The notes under the pieces: model-generated
Database searches by the model: none
What the model was told of the DNA's origin: nothing
Seen by the model: only the letters and a program-made list of their open reading frames with translations
Assembly (NCBI GenBank): GCA_003387805.1
Contig: QGSR01000110.1
Location: 1-6,512, forward strand
Direction of reading: 5' to 3'
DNA length: 6,512 nucleotides
From: Bacillota bacterium
GTDB taxonomy: Bacteria; Bacillota; Limnochordia; Limnochordales; ZCTH02-B6
In this document: positions 1 to 5,484 of the stretch, one piece after another
Position numbering within the stretch: the first letter of the stretch is position 1
Layout of the letters: the number at the start of each line of letters is the position of its first letter
Program-made: the position numbers and the translations under genes

Positions 1-1
1 G

Positions 2-532
2 CTGCCGGTGCTGGCGCCGCTGGGCGCCCGGGCCGCGGGGGACGGTGCAGGGGACGGCCGCCGCGGCGGGCCTGGCCGGAGCGAGAGGAGCGGCGTCCGG
101 CGGGGCGGCCGGCGGGGCGCGTCGGGCGGGTCCGGCGCCGGGCTCTGCGGCGCCGCGCTGGGCGGGCTGGGCCTGGGCGTCGGCGCCGCGGCCATCCACC
201 TGGCCGTGGCCGCGCACATGCCGGGAGCGGCCGCAGCCGACATTCCGATGTTGTTTGCCGCCCGGGCGCTGCCCTCCTGGGTGGCCCCGGCGTACAGCAT
301 CTTGCTGCTGGCGGAAGTGTACACCACGGCCGTCGGGCTGTTGTTCGGTTTTGCAGCCCGCATGGGCGAGGAAGGCGGGCGCCGCTTCCGGCTGGCGGCC
401 GCGGGCGGGGCCGCAGCCGCGTGCGTGGGCGGCCTGGTGCCCTTCGCCCGGGTGGTGGGCGGCCTTTATCCCGTGCTGGGCGTGCTGGGCCTGCTGGTGC
501 TGGCGGGCCTGTGGCGGCCCGCGGGCCGGTGA
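2..532 (+). CDS. YkvI-family membrane protein, C-terminal part (5' end outside the window)
   Basis: The reading frame is open from the left edge, so this is probably the C-terminal half of a longer protein; YkvI-type proteins are usually about 340 residues. Numbering from the in-frame GTG at 8, residues 6-44 form a Gly/Arg/Ala-rich loop. Hydrophobic segments follow at about 45-69, 91-117, 128-145 and 148-168. The segments IPMLFAARALP, ILLLAEVYTTAVGLLFGF and VPFARVVGGLYPVLGVLGLL resemble the conserved C-terminal part of YkvI, a polytopic membrane family distantly related to amino-acid/cation transporters and without an established substrate. GTG at 8 is a formal start but has no visible ribosome binding site, and the upstream codons are also open. 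The Gly/Arg loop looks longer than expected and may be an expanded insert. The family call comes from remembered motifs, so it is moderately sure. The gene ends 31 bases before the metal-transport promoter, with no clear terminator between them. Confidence 0.62.
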   Translation: MPVLAPLGARAAGDGAGDGRRGGPGRSERSGVRRGGRRGASGGSGAGLCGAALGGLGLGVGAAAIHLAVAAHMPGAAAADIPMLFAARALPSWVAPAYSILLLAEVYTTAVGLLFGFAARMGEEGGRRFRLAAAGGAAAACVGGLVPFARVVGGLYPVLGVLGLLVLAGLWRPAGR

Positions 533-563
533 CCAACTGACTGTTGCAATGTACGGATTGATC

Positions 564-592
564 TTTACAGCGCACGGGCGGTGTGGTATTCT
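564..592 (+). promoter_or_regulatory. Sigma-A-type promoter of the metal ABC transporter operon
   Basis: The -35 element TTTACA lies at 564-569 (5 of 6 to TTGACA). After a 17-bp spacer comes the -10 element TATTCT at 587-592 (4 of 6 to TATAAT), preceded by TGG at 584-586, which makes an extended -10. The start of transcription is predicted near 599. This is the best promoter match in the window. It sits in a locally AT-richer stretch upstream of the transporter genes and just before a dyad operator. Confidence 0.68.
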
Positions 593-598
593 TTAGAC

Positions 599-747
599 AC
601 GAAGTTGCACGTGTGCAACAAAGTTGTTGACGGGTAAATTCTTGACGCGTGCCATGCAGCCGGCACGCCGTTCTTTCATGCAGGGGCCTCGGCCGGACGG
701 GCGGCCCCGGGCCGGCACGGGCGCCGGCGTGAACAGGAGGCGCATCG
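599..747 (+). other. GC-rich 5' leader of the metal transporter operon with predicted hairpins
   Basis: If transcription starts near 599, the leader is about 149 nt. It contains a 7-bp stem (647-653 with 662-668, 8-nt loop) followed by GTTCTTTC, a 6-bp GGGGCC/GGCCCC stem (683-688 with 703-708) and a GCCGGC/GCCGGC stem (711-716 with 723-728) just before the ribosome binding site AGGAGG at 735-740. I do not recognise a known riboswitch, including the yybP-ykoY manganese type. In DNA this GC-rich some stems arise by chance, so a regulatory role is only a possibility. Confidence 0.3.
604..619 (+). promoter_or_regulatory. Dyad operator, probable metalloregulator site
   Basis: The sequence GTTGCAC-GT-GTGCAAC is a perfect 7-bp inverted repeat around a 2-bp centre. 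It covers about +5 to +20 relative to the predicted start, where a bound repressor would block transcription. A related half site, GTTGCA, occurs at 543-548 upstream of the -35. Mn/Zn ABC operons are commonly repressed by MntR/DtxR-, Fur/Zur- or ArsR-family proteins on dyads of this size. The exact sequence does not match a consensus I can name with certainty, so the regulator family is left open. Confidence 0.58.
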
Positions 748-1485
748 ATGAGCGCAGCGGTGGAAGTCCGCGACCTGACGGTCGCCTACGAAGGCAACAT
801 CGTTCTCGACCGCGTCACTTTCAGCGTCGGCGAAGGAGCGCTGGTGGGCATTGTCGGCCCCAACGGCGCGGGCAAGTCCACGCTGCTGAAGGCCATCCTG
901 GGCCTGATCCCGCGCACCCGGGGCAGCGTCCAGTTTTTCGGGCGGGACCTGGACCAAGTGCGGCGGGGCATCGCGTACATGCCGCAGCGGTCGGATATCG
1001 ACTGGGACTTTCCCATTACCGTGCTGGAGACGGTGCTCATCGGCACGTATCCGCGGCTGGGCTGGCTGCGGCGGCCGGGGAAGCGCGAAGTGGCCAAAGC
1101 GTACGAGGCGCTGGAGCGCGTTGGGATGGAGAAGTACGCGCACCGGCAGATTCGCCGCCTCTCGGGGGGCCAGCAGCAGCGCATGTTCATCGCGCGGGCC
1201 CTGGCGCAGGATCCCGTGCTGCTGTTTTTGGATGAGCCCTTCGCCGGCGTGGACGCGGGCAGCGAGCGGACGATTTTGTCCATCCTGAAGGAACTGCGGG
1301 ACGAAGGCAAGACCGCCCTGATCATCCACCACGATTTGGCCAAGGTGCGGGAGCACTTCGACGAGGCGCTGCTGCTGAACCGGTCGCTGTACGGGCACGG
1401 CCCGGCCGGCGAGATGGTGACCCGCGACCGGGTGGCGGAGCTGTTTGACATACCCATCTTGCAGCAAGCGGAAGTGACGGCGTAA
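748..1485 (+). CDS. Metal (Mn/Zn-type) ABC transporter ATP-binding protein
   Basis: This cytoplasmic ATPase subunit would power divalent metal import together with the permease and binding protein downstream. In its 245 residues are Walker A GPNGAGKST (37-45), the Q-loop glutamine in MPQR (Q80), signature LSGGQQQR (138-145), Walker B VLLFLDEP with catalytic Glu163 (157-164), D-loop GVDA (167-170) and the switch histidine in IIHHDL (H195). The stretch after the Q-loop, DWDFPITVLETVLIGTYPRL, is typical of the MntB/TroB/PsaB/ZnuC branch of manganese and zinc importers. All catalytic residues are present and the length is normal for the family. The ATG start has AGGAGG at 735-740 with 7-bp spacing. 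The stop codon overlaps the permease start by one base, so translation is probably coupled. The subunit itself does not show whether the metal is Mn, Zn or Fe; the binding protein points to Mn. Confidence 0.95.
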   Translation: MSAAVEVRDLTVAYEGNIVLDRVTFSVGEGALVGIVGPNGAGKSTLLKAILGLIPRTRGSVQFFGRDLDQVRRGIAYMPQRSDIDWDFPITVLETVLIGTYPRLGWLRRPGKREVAKAYEALERVGMEKYAHRQIRRLSGGQQQRMFIARALAQDPVLLFLDEPFAGVDAGSERTILSILKELRDEGKTALIIHHDLAKVREHFDEALLLNRSLYGHGPAGEMVTRDRVAELFDIPILQQAEVTA

Positions 1486-2351
1486 TGGGCCTGGCGGAGT
1501 TCATCGACGTACTGCTCAACTACAAATTTATGCAGCACGCGCTGGTGACGTCGGTGGCCGTGGGCGTGTTCTGCGGCGTGGCAGGCTCCTTTATCGTGCT
1601 GCGGGGCATGGCTTTGATGGGCGACGCGATTTCGCACGCGGTGCTGCCGGGCGTGGCCATCTCGTACATGCTGGGCGCCAACTTGTTCTACGGCGCGGTG
1701 GCGACGGGCCTGCTGACGGCCCTGGGCATCGGCTACGTCAGCCAGAACAGCCGCATCAAGAGCGACTCGGCCATCGGCATCGTCTTTTCCGCGGCCTTTG
1801 CGCTGGGCGTGCTGCTCATCGCCCACGCGCAAAGCGCGACCAACCTGAACAACATTTTGTTCGGCAACGTGCTGACGGTGCGGGAGGCGGACATGTGGCG
1901 CACGCTGGGCGTGGGCGTGTTCGTGCTGCTGTTCGTCGTCCTGTTTTACAAGGAGCTGCTGGTCAGCTCGTTCGACCCGACCATGGCCGCGGCGTACGGT
2001 TTGCCGACGCGGGTCATCCACTACGCGCTGATGGTTTTGCTGACGCTGGTCACGGTCGCGTCGCTGCAGACGGTGGGCGTGGTGCTGGTGGTGGCCATGC
2101 TGGTGACGCCCGCGTCCACGGCGTATTTGCTGACGGACCGGCTCAGCGTCATGCTGTGGCTGGCGGCTTTGTTCGGCGTGGTGTCGTCGGTGGCGGGCCT
2201 GTACTTCAGCTTCGTCTACAATTTGACGTCCGGCGCCGTCATCGTGCTGGTGGCGGCCGTGCTGTTCGCCTTGGCCTTCGTGTTTTCGCCCAGGCACGGC
2301 GTGTTGTGGCGCCGGCTCGGGCTGAACTGGAAAGGGGGCGTGGAATCATGA
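1485..2351 (+). CDS. Metal ABC transporter permease (ABC-3 / ZnuB-MntB-TroC family)
   Basis: This integral membrane subunit forms the metal channel, presumably as a homodimer because only one permease gene is present. Its 288 residues hold about eight hydrophobic helices (roughly 18-40, 53-82, 95-113, 133-155, 176-193, 196-214, 221-241 and 249-268). The family block RGMALMGDAISHAVLPGVAIS (40-60) marks the ABC-3 permease family, and IKSDSAIGIVFSAAFALGVL (91-110) and VVLVVAMLVTPASTAYLLTD (199-218) also match it. The length is normal for the family. The ATG overlaps the upstream stop (TAATG), and GGAAGTGA at 1470-1477 can serve as a weak ribosome binding site, so expression probably depends on coupling. 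Its stop overlaps the next start as ATGA. Some relatives use two permeases (MntC/MntD, TroC/TroD); no second copy is visible here. Confidence 0.95.
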   Translation: MGLAEFIDVLLNYKFMQHALVTSVAVGVFCGVAGSFIVLRGMALMGDAISHAVLPGVAISYMLGANLFYGAVATGLLTALGIGYVSQNSRIKSDSAIGIVFSAAFALGVLLIAHAQSATNLNNILFGNVLTVREADMWRTLGVGVFVLLFVVLFYKELLVSSFDPTMAAAYGLPTRVIHYALMVLLTLVTVASLQTVGVVLVVAMLVTPASTAYLLTDRLSVMLWLAALFGVVSSVAGLYFSFVYNLTSGAVIVLVAAVLFALAFVFSPRHGVLWRRLGLNWKGGVES

Positions 2352-3316
2352 GGGGTCGGCCAAGCGGCGGCGGGGCGCCCGTGCGGATGCTGGCCGTGAT
2401 GCTGGTGCTGGCGCTGGGCCTGACCGCGGCTGCGTGGGCGGCGGCGCCCGGGGCCGCGGACGCGCAGGCGGGCGCCGGCGGCAAGGTGAAAGTCGTGGTG
2501 ACGTTTTCGATCCTGCACGACATCGTCCGCAACGTGGGCGGCCATCGGGTGGAGATTCACAGCATGGTGCCCATCGGCCAGGACCCGCACGAGTATACGC
2601 CCACGCCGCTGGACATGGTGCGGGCCGCGGACGCGGACTTGATTTTCTGGAACGGCCTCAACATGGAGCTGGGCGACGGCTGGTTCGAGAATTTGCTGGC
2701 GGCGGCAGGCCGGTCGCTGGATGACCCGTCGGTGGTCGCGCTGGCCGAGGGCGTGGAGCCGCTGTATTTGACCGCGGACCGGCGGGAGATCAATCCCCAC
2801 GCGTACCTGGACTTGCTGAATGCCATGCAGTACGTGCGCAACGCCCGGGACGCGCTGATGGCGGTGGACCCGGAGCACGCGGCGGTGTACGAGGCCAATG
2901 CGGCCGCGTATTTGGCGGAGCTGGAAGAGCTGCACCGGCGGTACGTGGAGCTTTTGGGTTCCATTCCGGAGGAGCGGCGCATCCTGGTCACGTCGGAGCG
3001 GGCGTTCCAGTATTTGGCGGCGCGCTACGGCTTGCGGGAAGGCTACGTGTGGGCCATCGACACGGACGAGCAGGGCACGCCGCTGCAAATCCTTGATTTG
3101 GTGCGGTTTGTGCGGACCAACAACGTGCCGGCGCTGTTCGTCGAGTCCAACAAGGACCCGCGGGCCATCGAGACGGTGTCCCGGGAAACGGGCGTGCCGA
3201 TTTACGCCAAGGTGTACTCGGACGAGCTGGGCGTGCCCGACGAAGGCAGCGGCACGTTTCTGGGCATGATGGAGTGGAACCTGCAGGTGATCTACAGCGG
3301 TCTGACGGGGCGTTGA
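2348..3316 (+). CDS. Metal ABC transporter substrate-binding protein, Mn-type ligand set
   Basis: This extracytoplasmic TroA/PsaA/ZnuA-family receptor (322 residues) delivers metal to the permease. Residues 14-32 are a hydrophobic signal or anchor segment, and the mature domain starts near residue 46 (KVKVVVTFSILHDIV). The four metal ligands are visible: His81 (GQDPHEYTP), His151 (INPHAYLD), Glu217 (VTSERAF) and Asp292 (VYSDELG). Pneumococcal PsaA has His67, His139, Glu205 and Asp280, so the spacing of the last three is identical. A Glu at the third position is usual in Mn binders, whereas Zn binders have His there. No long His/Asp-rich zinc loop is present, which also favours Mn. The protein has no cysteine, so it cannot be a lipoprotein; it is either secreted to a periplasm or held by an uncleaved N-terminal helix. 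The ATG is placed by the ATGA overlap and by AAAGGGGG at 2331-2338. Confidence 0.93.
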   Translation: MRGRPSGGGAPVRMLAVMLVLALGLTAAAWAAAPGAADAQAGAGGKVKVVVTFSILHDIVRNVGGHRVEIHSMVPIGQDPHEYTPTPLDMVRAADADLIFWNGLNMELGDGWFENLLAAAGRSLDDPSVVALAEGVEPLYLTADRREINPHAYLDLLNAMQYVRNARDALMAVDPEHAAVYEANAAAYLAELEELHRRYVELLGSIPEERRILVTSERAFQYLAARYGLREGYVWAIDTDEQGTPLQILDLVRFVRTNNVPALFVESNKDPRAIETVSRETGVPIYAKVYSDELGVPDEGSGTFLGMMEWNLQVIYSGLTGR

Positions 3317-3400
3317 CGGAGACCCCTGGCGGAGCCCCCCCTTGCGGTGGCTCCCTTGCGGAGACCCCCGTACGGAGACCCTCTTACGGAGACCACCCCC
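3317..3400. repeat. 14-bp tandem repeat, six copies, directly after the binding-protein stop
   Basis: Units begin at 3317, 3330, 3345, 3359, 3373 and 3387, with lengths of 13-15 bp and an approximate consensus CGGAGACCCCCTTA. The last three copies are the most alike. The array starts at the first base after the TGA. It runs up to the hairpin at 3406 and has no support as coding sequence. Confidence 0.75.
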
Positions 3401-3405
3401 GTGGA

Positions 3406-3444
3406 GGCCTTCGGCGGCAGCCGCCGCCGGGGCCTTCGTGTTTT
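3406..3444 (+). terminator. Terminator-like hairpin after the metal transporter operon
   Basis: GGCGGC (3413-3418) pairs with GCCGCC (3423-3428) around the loop AGCC. Outer GGCC blocks (3406-3409 and 3431-3434) can extend the stem across a small internal loop. A T-rich stretch TTCGTGTTTT follows. The T-tract is interrupted, so this is a weak or partial intrinsic terminator. Its position 90 bases after the operon's last stop supports the role. Confidence 0.45.
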
Positions 3445-3539
3445 CGTCGGTGGGCGGCCGCTGCCGGGACCTCCACGTTTTCGTCTGCGGGAGGTCGCGG
3501 CCGGGGCCTCCGTCGTTTCGTTCGCGAGGGCCCGTCCTG
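3429..3539. repeat. 37-bp degenerate tandem repeat, three copies
   Basis: Three adjacent 37-bp units occupy 3429-3465, 3466-3502 and 3503-3539. Each starts GGGRCCTYC, then has a CGTTTTCGTC-like core and a G-rich tail. The alignment needs no gaps. No unique spacers separate the units, so this is not a CRISPR array. The first unit overlaps the T-rich tail of the hairpin at 3406-3444. Confidence 0.68.
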
Positions 3540-3560
3540 CTCCGGAACCTCGCGGTGCGG

Positions 3561-3566
3561 TACAAT
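3561..3566 (+). promoter_or_regulatory. Possible -10 element upstream of the cytochrome c gene
   Basis: TACAAT matches the -10 consensus at 5 of 6 positions and lies 43 bases before the TTG start. No good -35 is found at the expected distance (TGCTCC at 3538-3543 is poor) and there is no TGn extension. It is offered only because it is the best candidate in the spacer and follows a terminator-like hairpin. Confidence 0.35.
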
Positions 3567-3594
3567 AGGGTTGTGCCGGGCGCAATCGGCCCGG

Positions 3595-3601
3595 AAGGAG
3601 G
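3595..3601 (+). promoter_or_regulatory. Ribosome binding site that fixes a TTG start
   Basis: AAGGAGG lies 8 bases upstream of TTG at 3610. The frame is open further upstream, to 3274 and beyond, but that part runs through the repeats and into the previous gene. This strong site, followed by a conventional membrane anchor, decides the start. Confidence 0.8.
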
Positions 3602-3609
3602 GCTGCGGC

Positions 3610-4104
3610 TTGAGCGAAGGTCGAAAGCGGCTGCATCCCGCGGCGGCCATCCTGGTTGTTCTCGGCGTCGGCTTGGCCGTTGTGGGGCTGCTCGTATTCG
3701 GCCCGCTGTCGGGCCGGGACGGGCCGGGGCCGGCGCCAGGGCCGGGACAGGCACCAGGACCGGGAGCGTCACCAGGGCCGACGGGCGGGGGGGCGCCGCG
3801 CAGCGAGATGTCGGCCCTGGCTCAGCGGGGCCGGGAGCTGTTCAACATCCGGGGATGCACGACGTGCCACACCGTGGACGGCAGCCCGGGCATCGGCCCG
3901 TCGCTGCTGGGCGTGTGGGGTTCGGAGCGGCGTTTGGCGGACGGCACCGTGGTAGTGGCCGACGCCGCCTACGTGCGGGAGTCCATCGTGGATCCGATGG
4001 CGAAAATCGTAGAAGGCTTCCTGCCCAGCATGACCAGCTACGCATGGCTCGGCGAAGAGGACATCGAGGCGTTGACGGCCTACATCGAGTGGCTTGGGGA
4101 CTGA
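3610..4104 (+). CDS. Membrane-anchored class I cytochrome c (COX2-type c domain)
   Basis: This electron carrier of 164 residues is tethered to the outer face of the cytoplasmic membrane. An uncleaved helix spans about 11-31 after a short basic N-terminus. A Pro/Gly linker follows (36-62), then a single c-type haem domain at about 66-163. Haem attachment is CTTCH (Cys83, Cys86, His87), and Met131 in LPSMTSY is the likely sixth ligand. The stretch IGPSLLGVWGSERRLADGTV and the ending LGEEDIEALTAYIEWL closely resemble the cytochrome c domain fused to subunit II of caa3-type oxidases. Here the domain stands alone, without the CuA part. It may pass electrons to a terminal oxidase, but no oxidase gene is in the window. 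The start is TTG, supported by AAGGAGG at 3595-3601. A prolyl isomerase gene follows 44 bases downstream on the same strand and is probably co-transcribed. Confidence 0.9.
   Translation: MSEGRKRLHPAAAILVVLGVGLAVVGLLVFGPLSGRDGPGPAPGPGQAPGPGASPGPTGGGAPRSEMSALAQRGRELFNIRGCTTCHTVDGSPGIGPSLLGVWGSERRLADGTVVVADAAYVRESIVDPMAKIVEGFLPSMTSYAWLGEEDIEALTAYIEWLGD
3732..3785 (+). repeat. 18-bp tandem repeat encoding the cytochrome c linker, three copies
   Basis: Units at 3732-3749, 3750-3767 and 3768-3785 share the core CACCAGGRCCGGGA. They encode six-residue steps of the type (A/S)PGPGx between the membrane anchor and the haem domain. The unit length keeps frame, so copy number could vary and change the linker length. 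Confidence 0.7.
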
Positions 4105-4148
4105 CTGAACAAGGACTTTCGTGAGACGGCTCGAAGGAGGCAGGGTAC

Positions 4149-4946
4149 ATGCGGCCATCGGGGCAGCGTGCGCTCATGATCGTCATCGCATCGGCGGCGG
4201 TGTTGGCGGCCGCGGCCGGCTGGCTTTGGAACGACGACATGGCCGGCGGGGACGGGCGGAGCGCCGACGGTGCGGAGGGCGTCAGCGCCGCCAGCGGCGT
4301 CGGCGGTGCCAACGGCGCCAGCGGCGGCGACGGCGTCAGCGGCAGCAACGGCCCCGGCGGCACGGCGCAGAGCGGCGCCACTCGGTCAGGCCGTGAAAAC
4401 AACGAAGGTGAGGTCCAAAACCCAATGGTGACCATCGAGATGGATTCGGGCGCGAAGATCGTGATGGAGCTGTATCCCGATGTGGCGCCGAACACGGTAA
4501 ACAACTTCGTGTCGCTGGTGCGGCAAGGATTCTACGACGGCGTGATTTTCCACCGGATCGTGCCCGGGTTCGTCATTCAGGGCGGCGATCCGCAGGGGCT
4601 CGGCATCGGCGGCCCGGGCTATTCCATCAAGGGCGAGTTCGCCGCCAACGGCTTTCCGAATGATTTGAGCCACACCCGGGGCGTGGTGTCCATGGCCCGC
4701 GCGCAGCACCCCGACTCGGCCGGCTCGCAGTTCTTCATCGTCGTGCAGGACGCGACGTTCTTGGACGGCCAGTACGCGGCGTTCGGCAAGGTCGTTGACG
4801 GCATGGAGGAAGTGGACCGCATCGTGTCGCTGCCTCGCGACCCGCAAGATCGGCCGTTGAACCCGCCGGTCATGGTGAAGGTCACGGTGGACGAAGGCGG
4901 CGCGGCGTATCCCGAGCCCGAGAAAATCGTGCCGCCGGCCAGGTGA
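4149..4946 (+). CDS. Membrane-anchored cyclophilin-type peptidyl-prolyl cis-trans isomerase
   Basis: The enzyme (265 residues) speeds cis-trans isomerisation of Xaa-Pro bonds and probably acts in folding outside the cytoplasm. A hydrophobic N-terminal segment (about 8-26) acts as signal or anchor and has no lipobox cysteine. A Gly/Ser/Ala/Asn-rich linker (30-90) leads to a cyclophilin domain at about 93-248. Visible motifs are FHRIVPGFVIQGGDP (134-148) with catalytic Arg136 and Gln144, GSQFFI (192-197) and FLDGQYAAFGKV (204-215). In the last, the active-site Trp of human cyclophilin A is replaced by Tyr/Ala-type residues, as in many bacterial forms. The start ATG has AAGGAGG at 4134-4140 with 8-bp spacing. 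An internal ATG at 4425 would give only the catalytic domain, but its upstream GAGG is 11 bases away, so it is the weaker choice. It follows the cytochrome c gene and both products face outward. Confidence 0.93.
   Translation: MRPSGQRALMIVIASAAVLAAAAGWLWNDDMAGGDGRSADGAEGVSAASGVGGANGASGGDGVSGSNGPGGTAQSGATRSGRENNEGEVQNPMVTIEMDSGAKIVMELYPDVAPNTVNNFVSLVRQGFYDGVIFHRIVPGFVIQGGDPQGLGIGGPGYSIKGEFAANGFPNDLSHTRGVVSMARAQHPDSAGSQFFIVVQDATFLDGQYAAFGKVVDGMEEVDRIVSLPRDPQDRPLNPPVMVKVTVDEGGAAYPEPEKIVPPAR
4278..4367 (+). repeat. 18-bp tandem repeat encoding the cyclophilin linker, five copies
   Basis: Five in-frame 18-bp units begin at 4278, 4296, 4314, 4332 and 4350. All begin GGC and follow the pattern GGCGYCRGCGGCRNCRAC. 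They encode the hexapeptides GVSAAS, GVGGAN, GASGGD, GVSGSN and GPGGTA. The period equals that in the linker of the preceding cytochrome gene, although the sequence differs. Confidence 0.72.
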
Positions 4947-5047
4947 GAGGCCGAGGACCCGGCGCGGACGGTGGCAGGGCCGCAGGCGGGGCGCGCGATG
5001 GCGCCGCGGCTTCGGGAGGAGGGCCCAGCCGTGGCCGGTGGGCGCGC

Positions 5048-5107
5048 CTCCAGGCGCAGCTCCAGGCGCAGCTGACGACACCGCTCGAGGTGCCGCTCCA
5101 GGCGCCA
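5048..5107. repeat. 12-bp tandem repeat, five units, after the cyclophilin gene
   Basis: Units at 5048 and 5060 are identical (CTCCAGGCGCAG). The unit at 5072 is diverged (CTGACGACACCG), and those at 5084 (CTCGAGGTGCCG) and 5096 (CTCCAGGCGCCA) are close. The array lies between the cyclophilin stop and the terminator. The rest of 4947-5139 shows nothing else I can support. Confidence 0.65.
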
Positions 5108-5139
5108 CCGCCCAGGACGGGGCCATTCAGCGTGGACCA

Positions 5140-5179
5140 GAGGCCCCGGGCCCGAATCGGGCCCGGGCCTCCTTTGTAT
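5140..5179 (+). terminator. Rho-independent terminator of the cytochrome c-cyclophilin unit
   Basis: GAGGCCCCGGGCCCG (5140-5154) pairs with CGGGCCCGGGCCTC (5158-5171) around the loop AAT, giving 14 base pairs with one bulged C. CCTTTGTAT follows on the plus strand. On the minus strand no T-run follows, so it mainly serves the plus-strand genes. Confidence 0.85.
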
Positions 5180-5227
5180 CGGGCCTGTTGCCGAATGTGC
5201 CCGCTGGCCGCGCCGGCTCGGCTGAAC

Positions 5228-5460
5228 GTGTTTGGCTCTGCCGTGTTTGGCTCTGCCGTGTTTGGCCCTGCCGTGTTTGGCTCTGCCGTGTTTGGCTCTG
5301 GCGTCTTGGGCCCTGCCGTCTTCGGTCCTGCCGAGTTTCACCCTGCTGTATCTGAGCCTGCCGTAATTGACTCTGCTGTGTTTGACCTTGTCGTGTTCCT
5401 CGTTCCTCGATGGCCGCGTTGCGCCATCCCGTGTCGGGCCTTCTCGTGTTCGGCTTGCCT
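5228..5460. repeat. 15-bp tandem repeat array, about twelve copies, decaying toward the CHRD gene
   Basis: Units step by exactly 15 bp from 5228 to 5407, with consensus GTGTTTGGCTCTGCC. The copies at 5228, 5243 and 5273 are identical, those at 5258 and 5288 differ by one base, and later ones diverge progressively. Two more related units at 5431 and 5446 are out of phase with the main array. The unit is a multiple of three without stops in several frames, so long open frames cross it on both strands, but none has start, codon or family support. There are no unique spacers as in CRISPR. The array ends 24 bases from the CHRD stop codon. Confidence 0.9.
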
Positions 5461-5484
5461 TGTCCCGTCGTGTCGTGTGCTGCC

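Noticed and set aside
627..655. Second promoter using TTGACG at 627 or 642
   Set aside because: No acceptable -10 lies 16-18 bases downstream of either; the 564-592 promoter is much stronger.
786..2297. 503-residue minus-strand open frame opposite the ATPase and permease genes
   Set aside because: It is antisense to two well-supported genes and its translation is His/Arg/Gln-rich without motifs, as expected for a shadow frame in GC-rich DNA.
3429..3539. 37-bp repeats as a CRISPR array
   Set aside because: The units are directly adjacent and degenerate, with no unique spacers, and no cas gene is present.
3274..3609. Upstream extension of the cytochrome c frame to an ATG at 3274
   Set aside because: It would start inside the binding-protein gene and translate the tandem repeats. 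The AAGGAGG at 3595 and the anchor right after TTG 3610 give a far better start.
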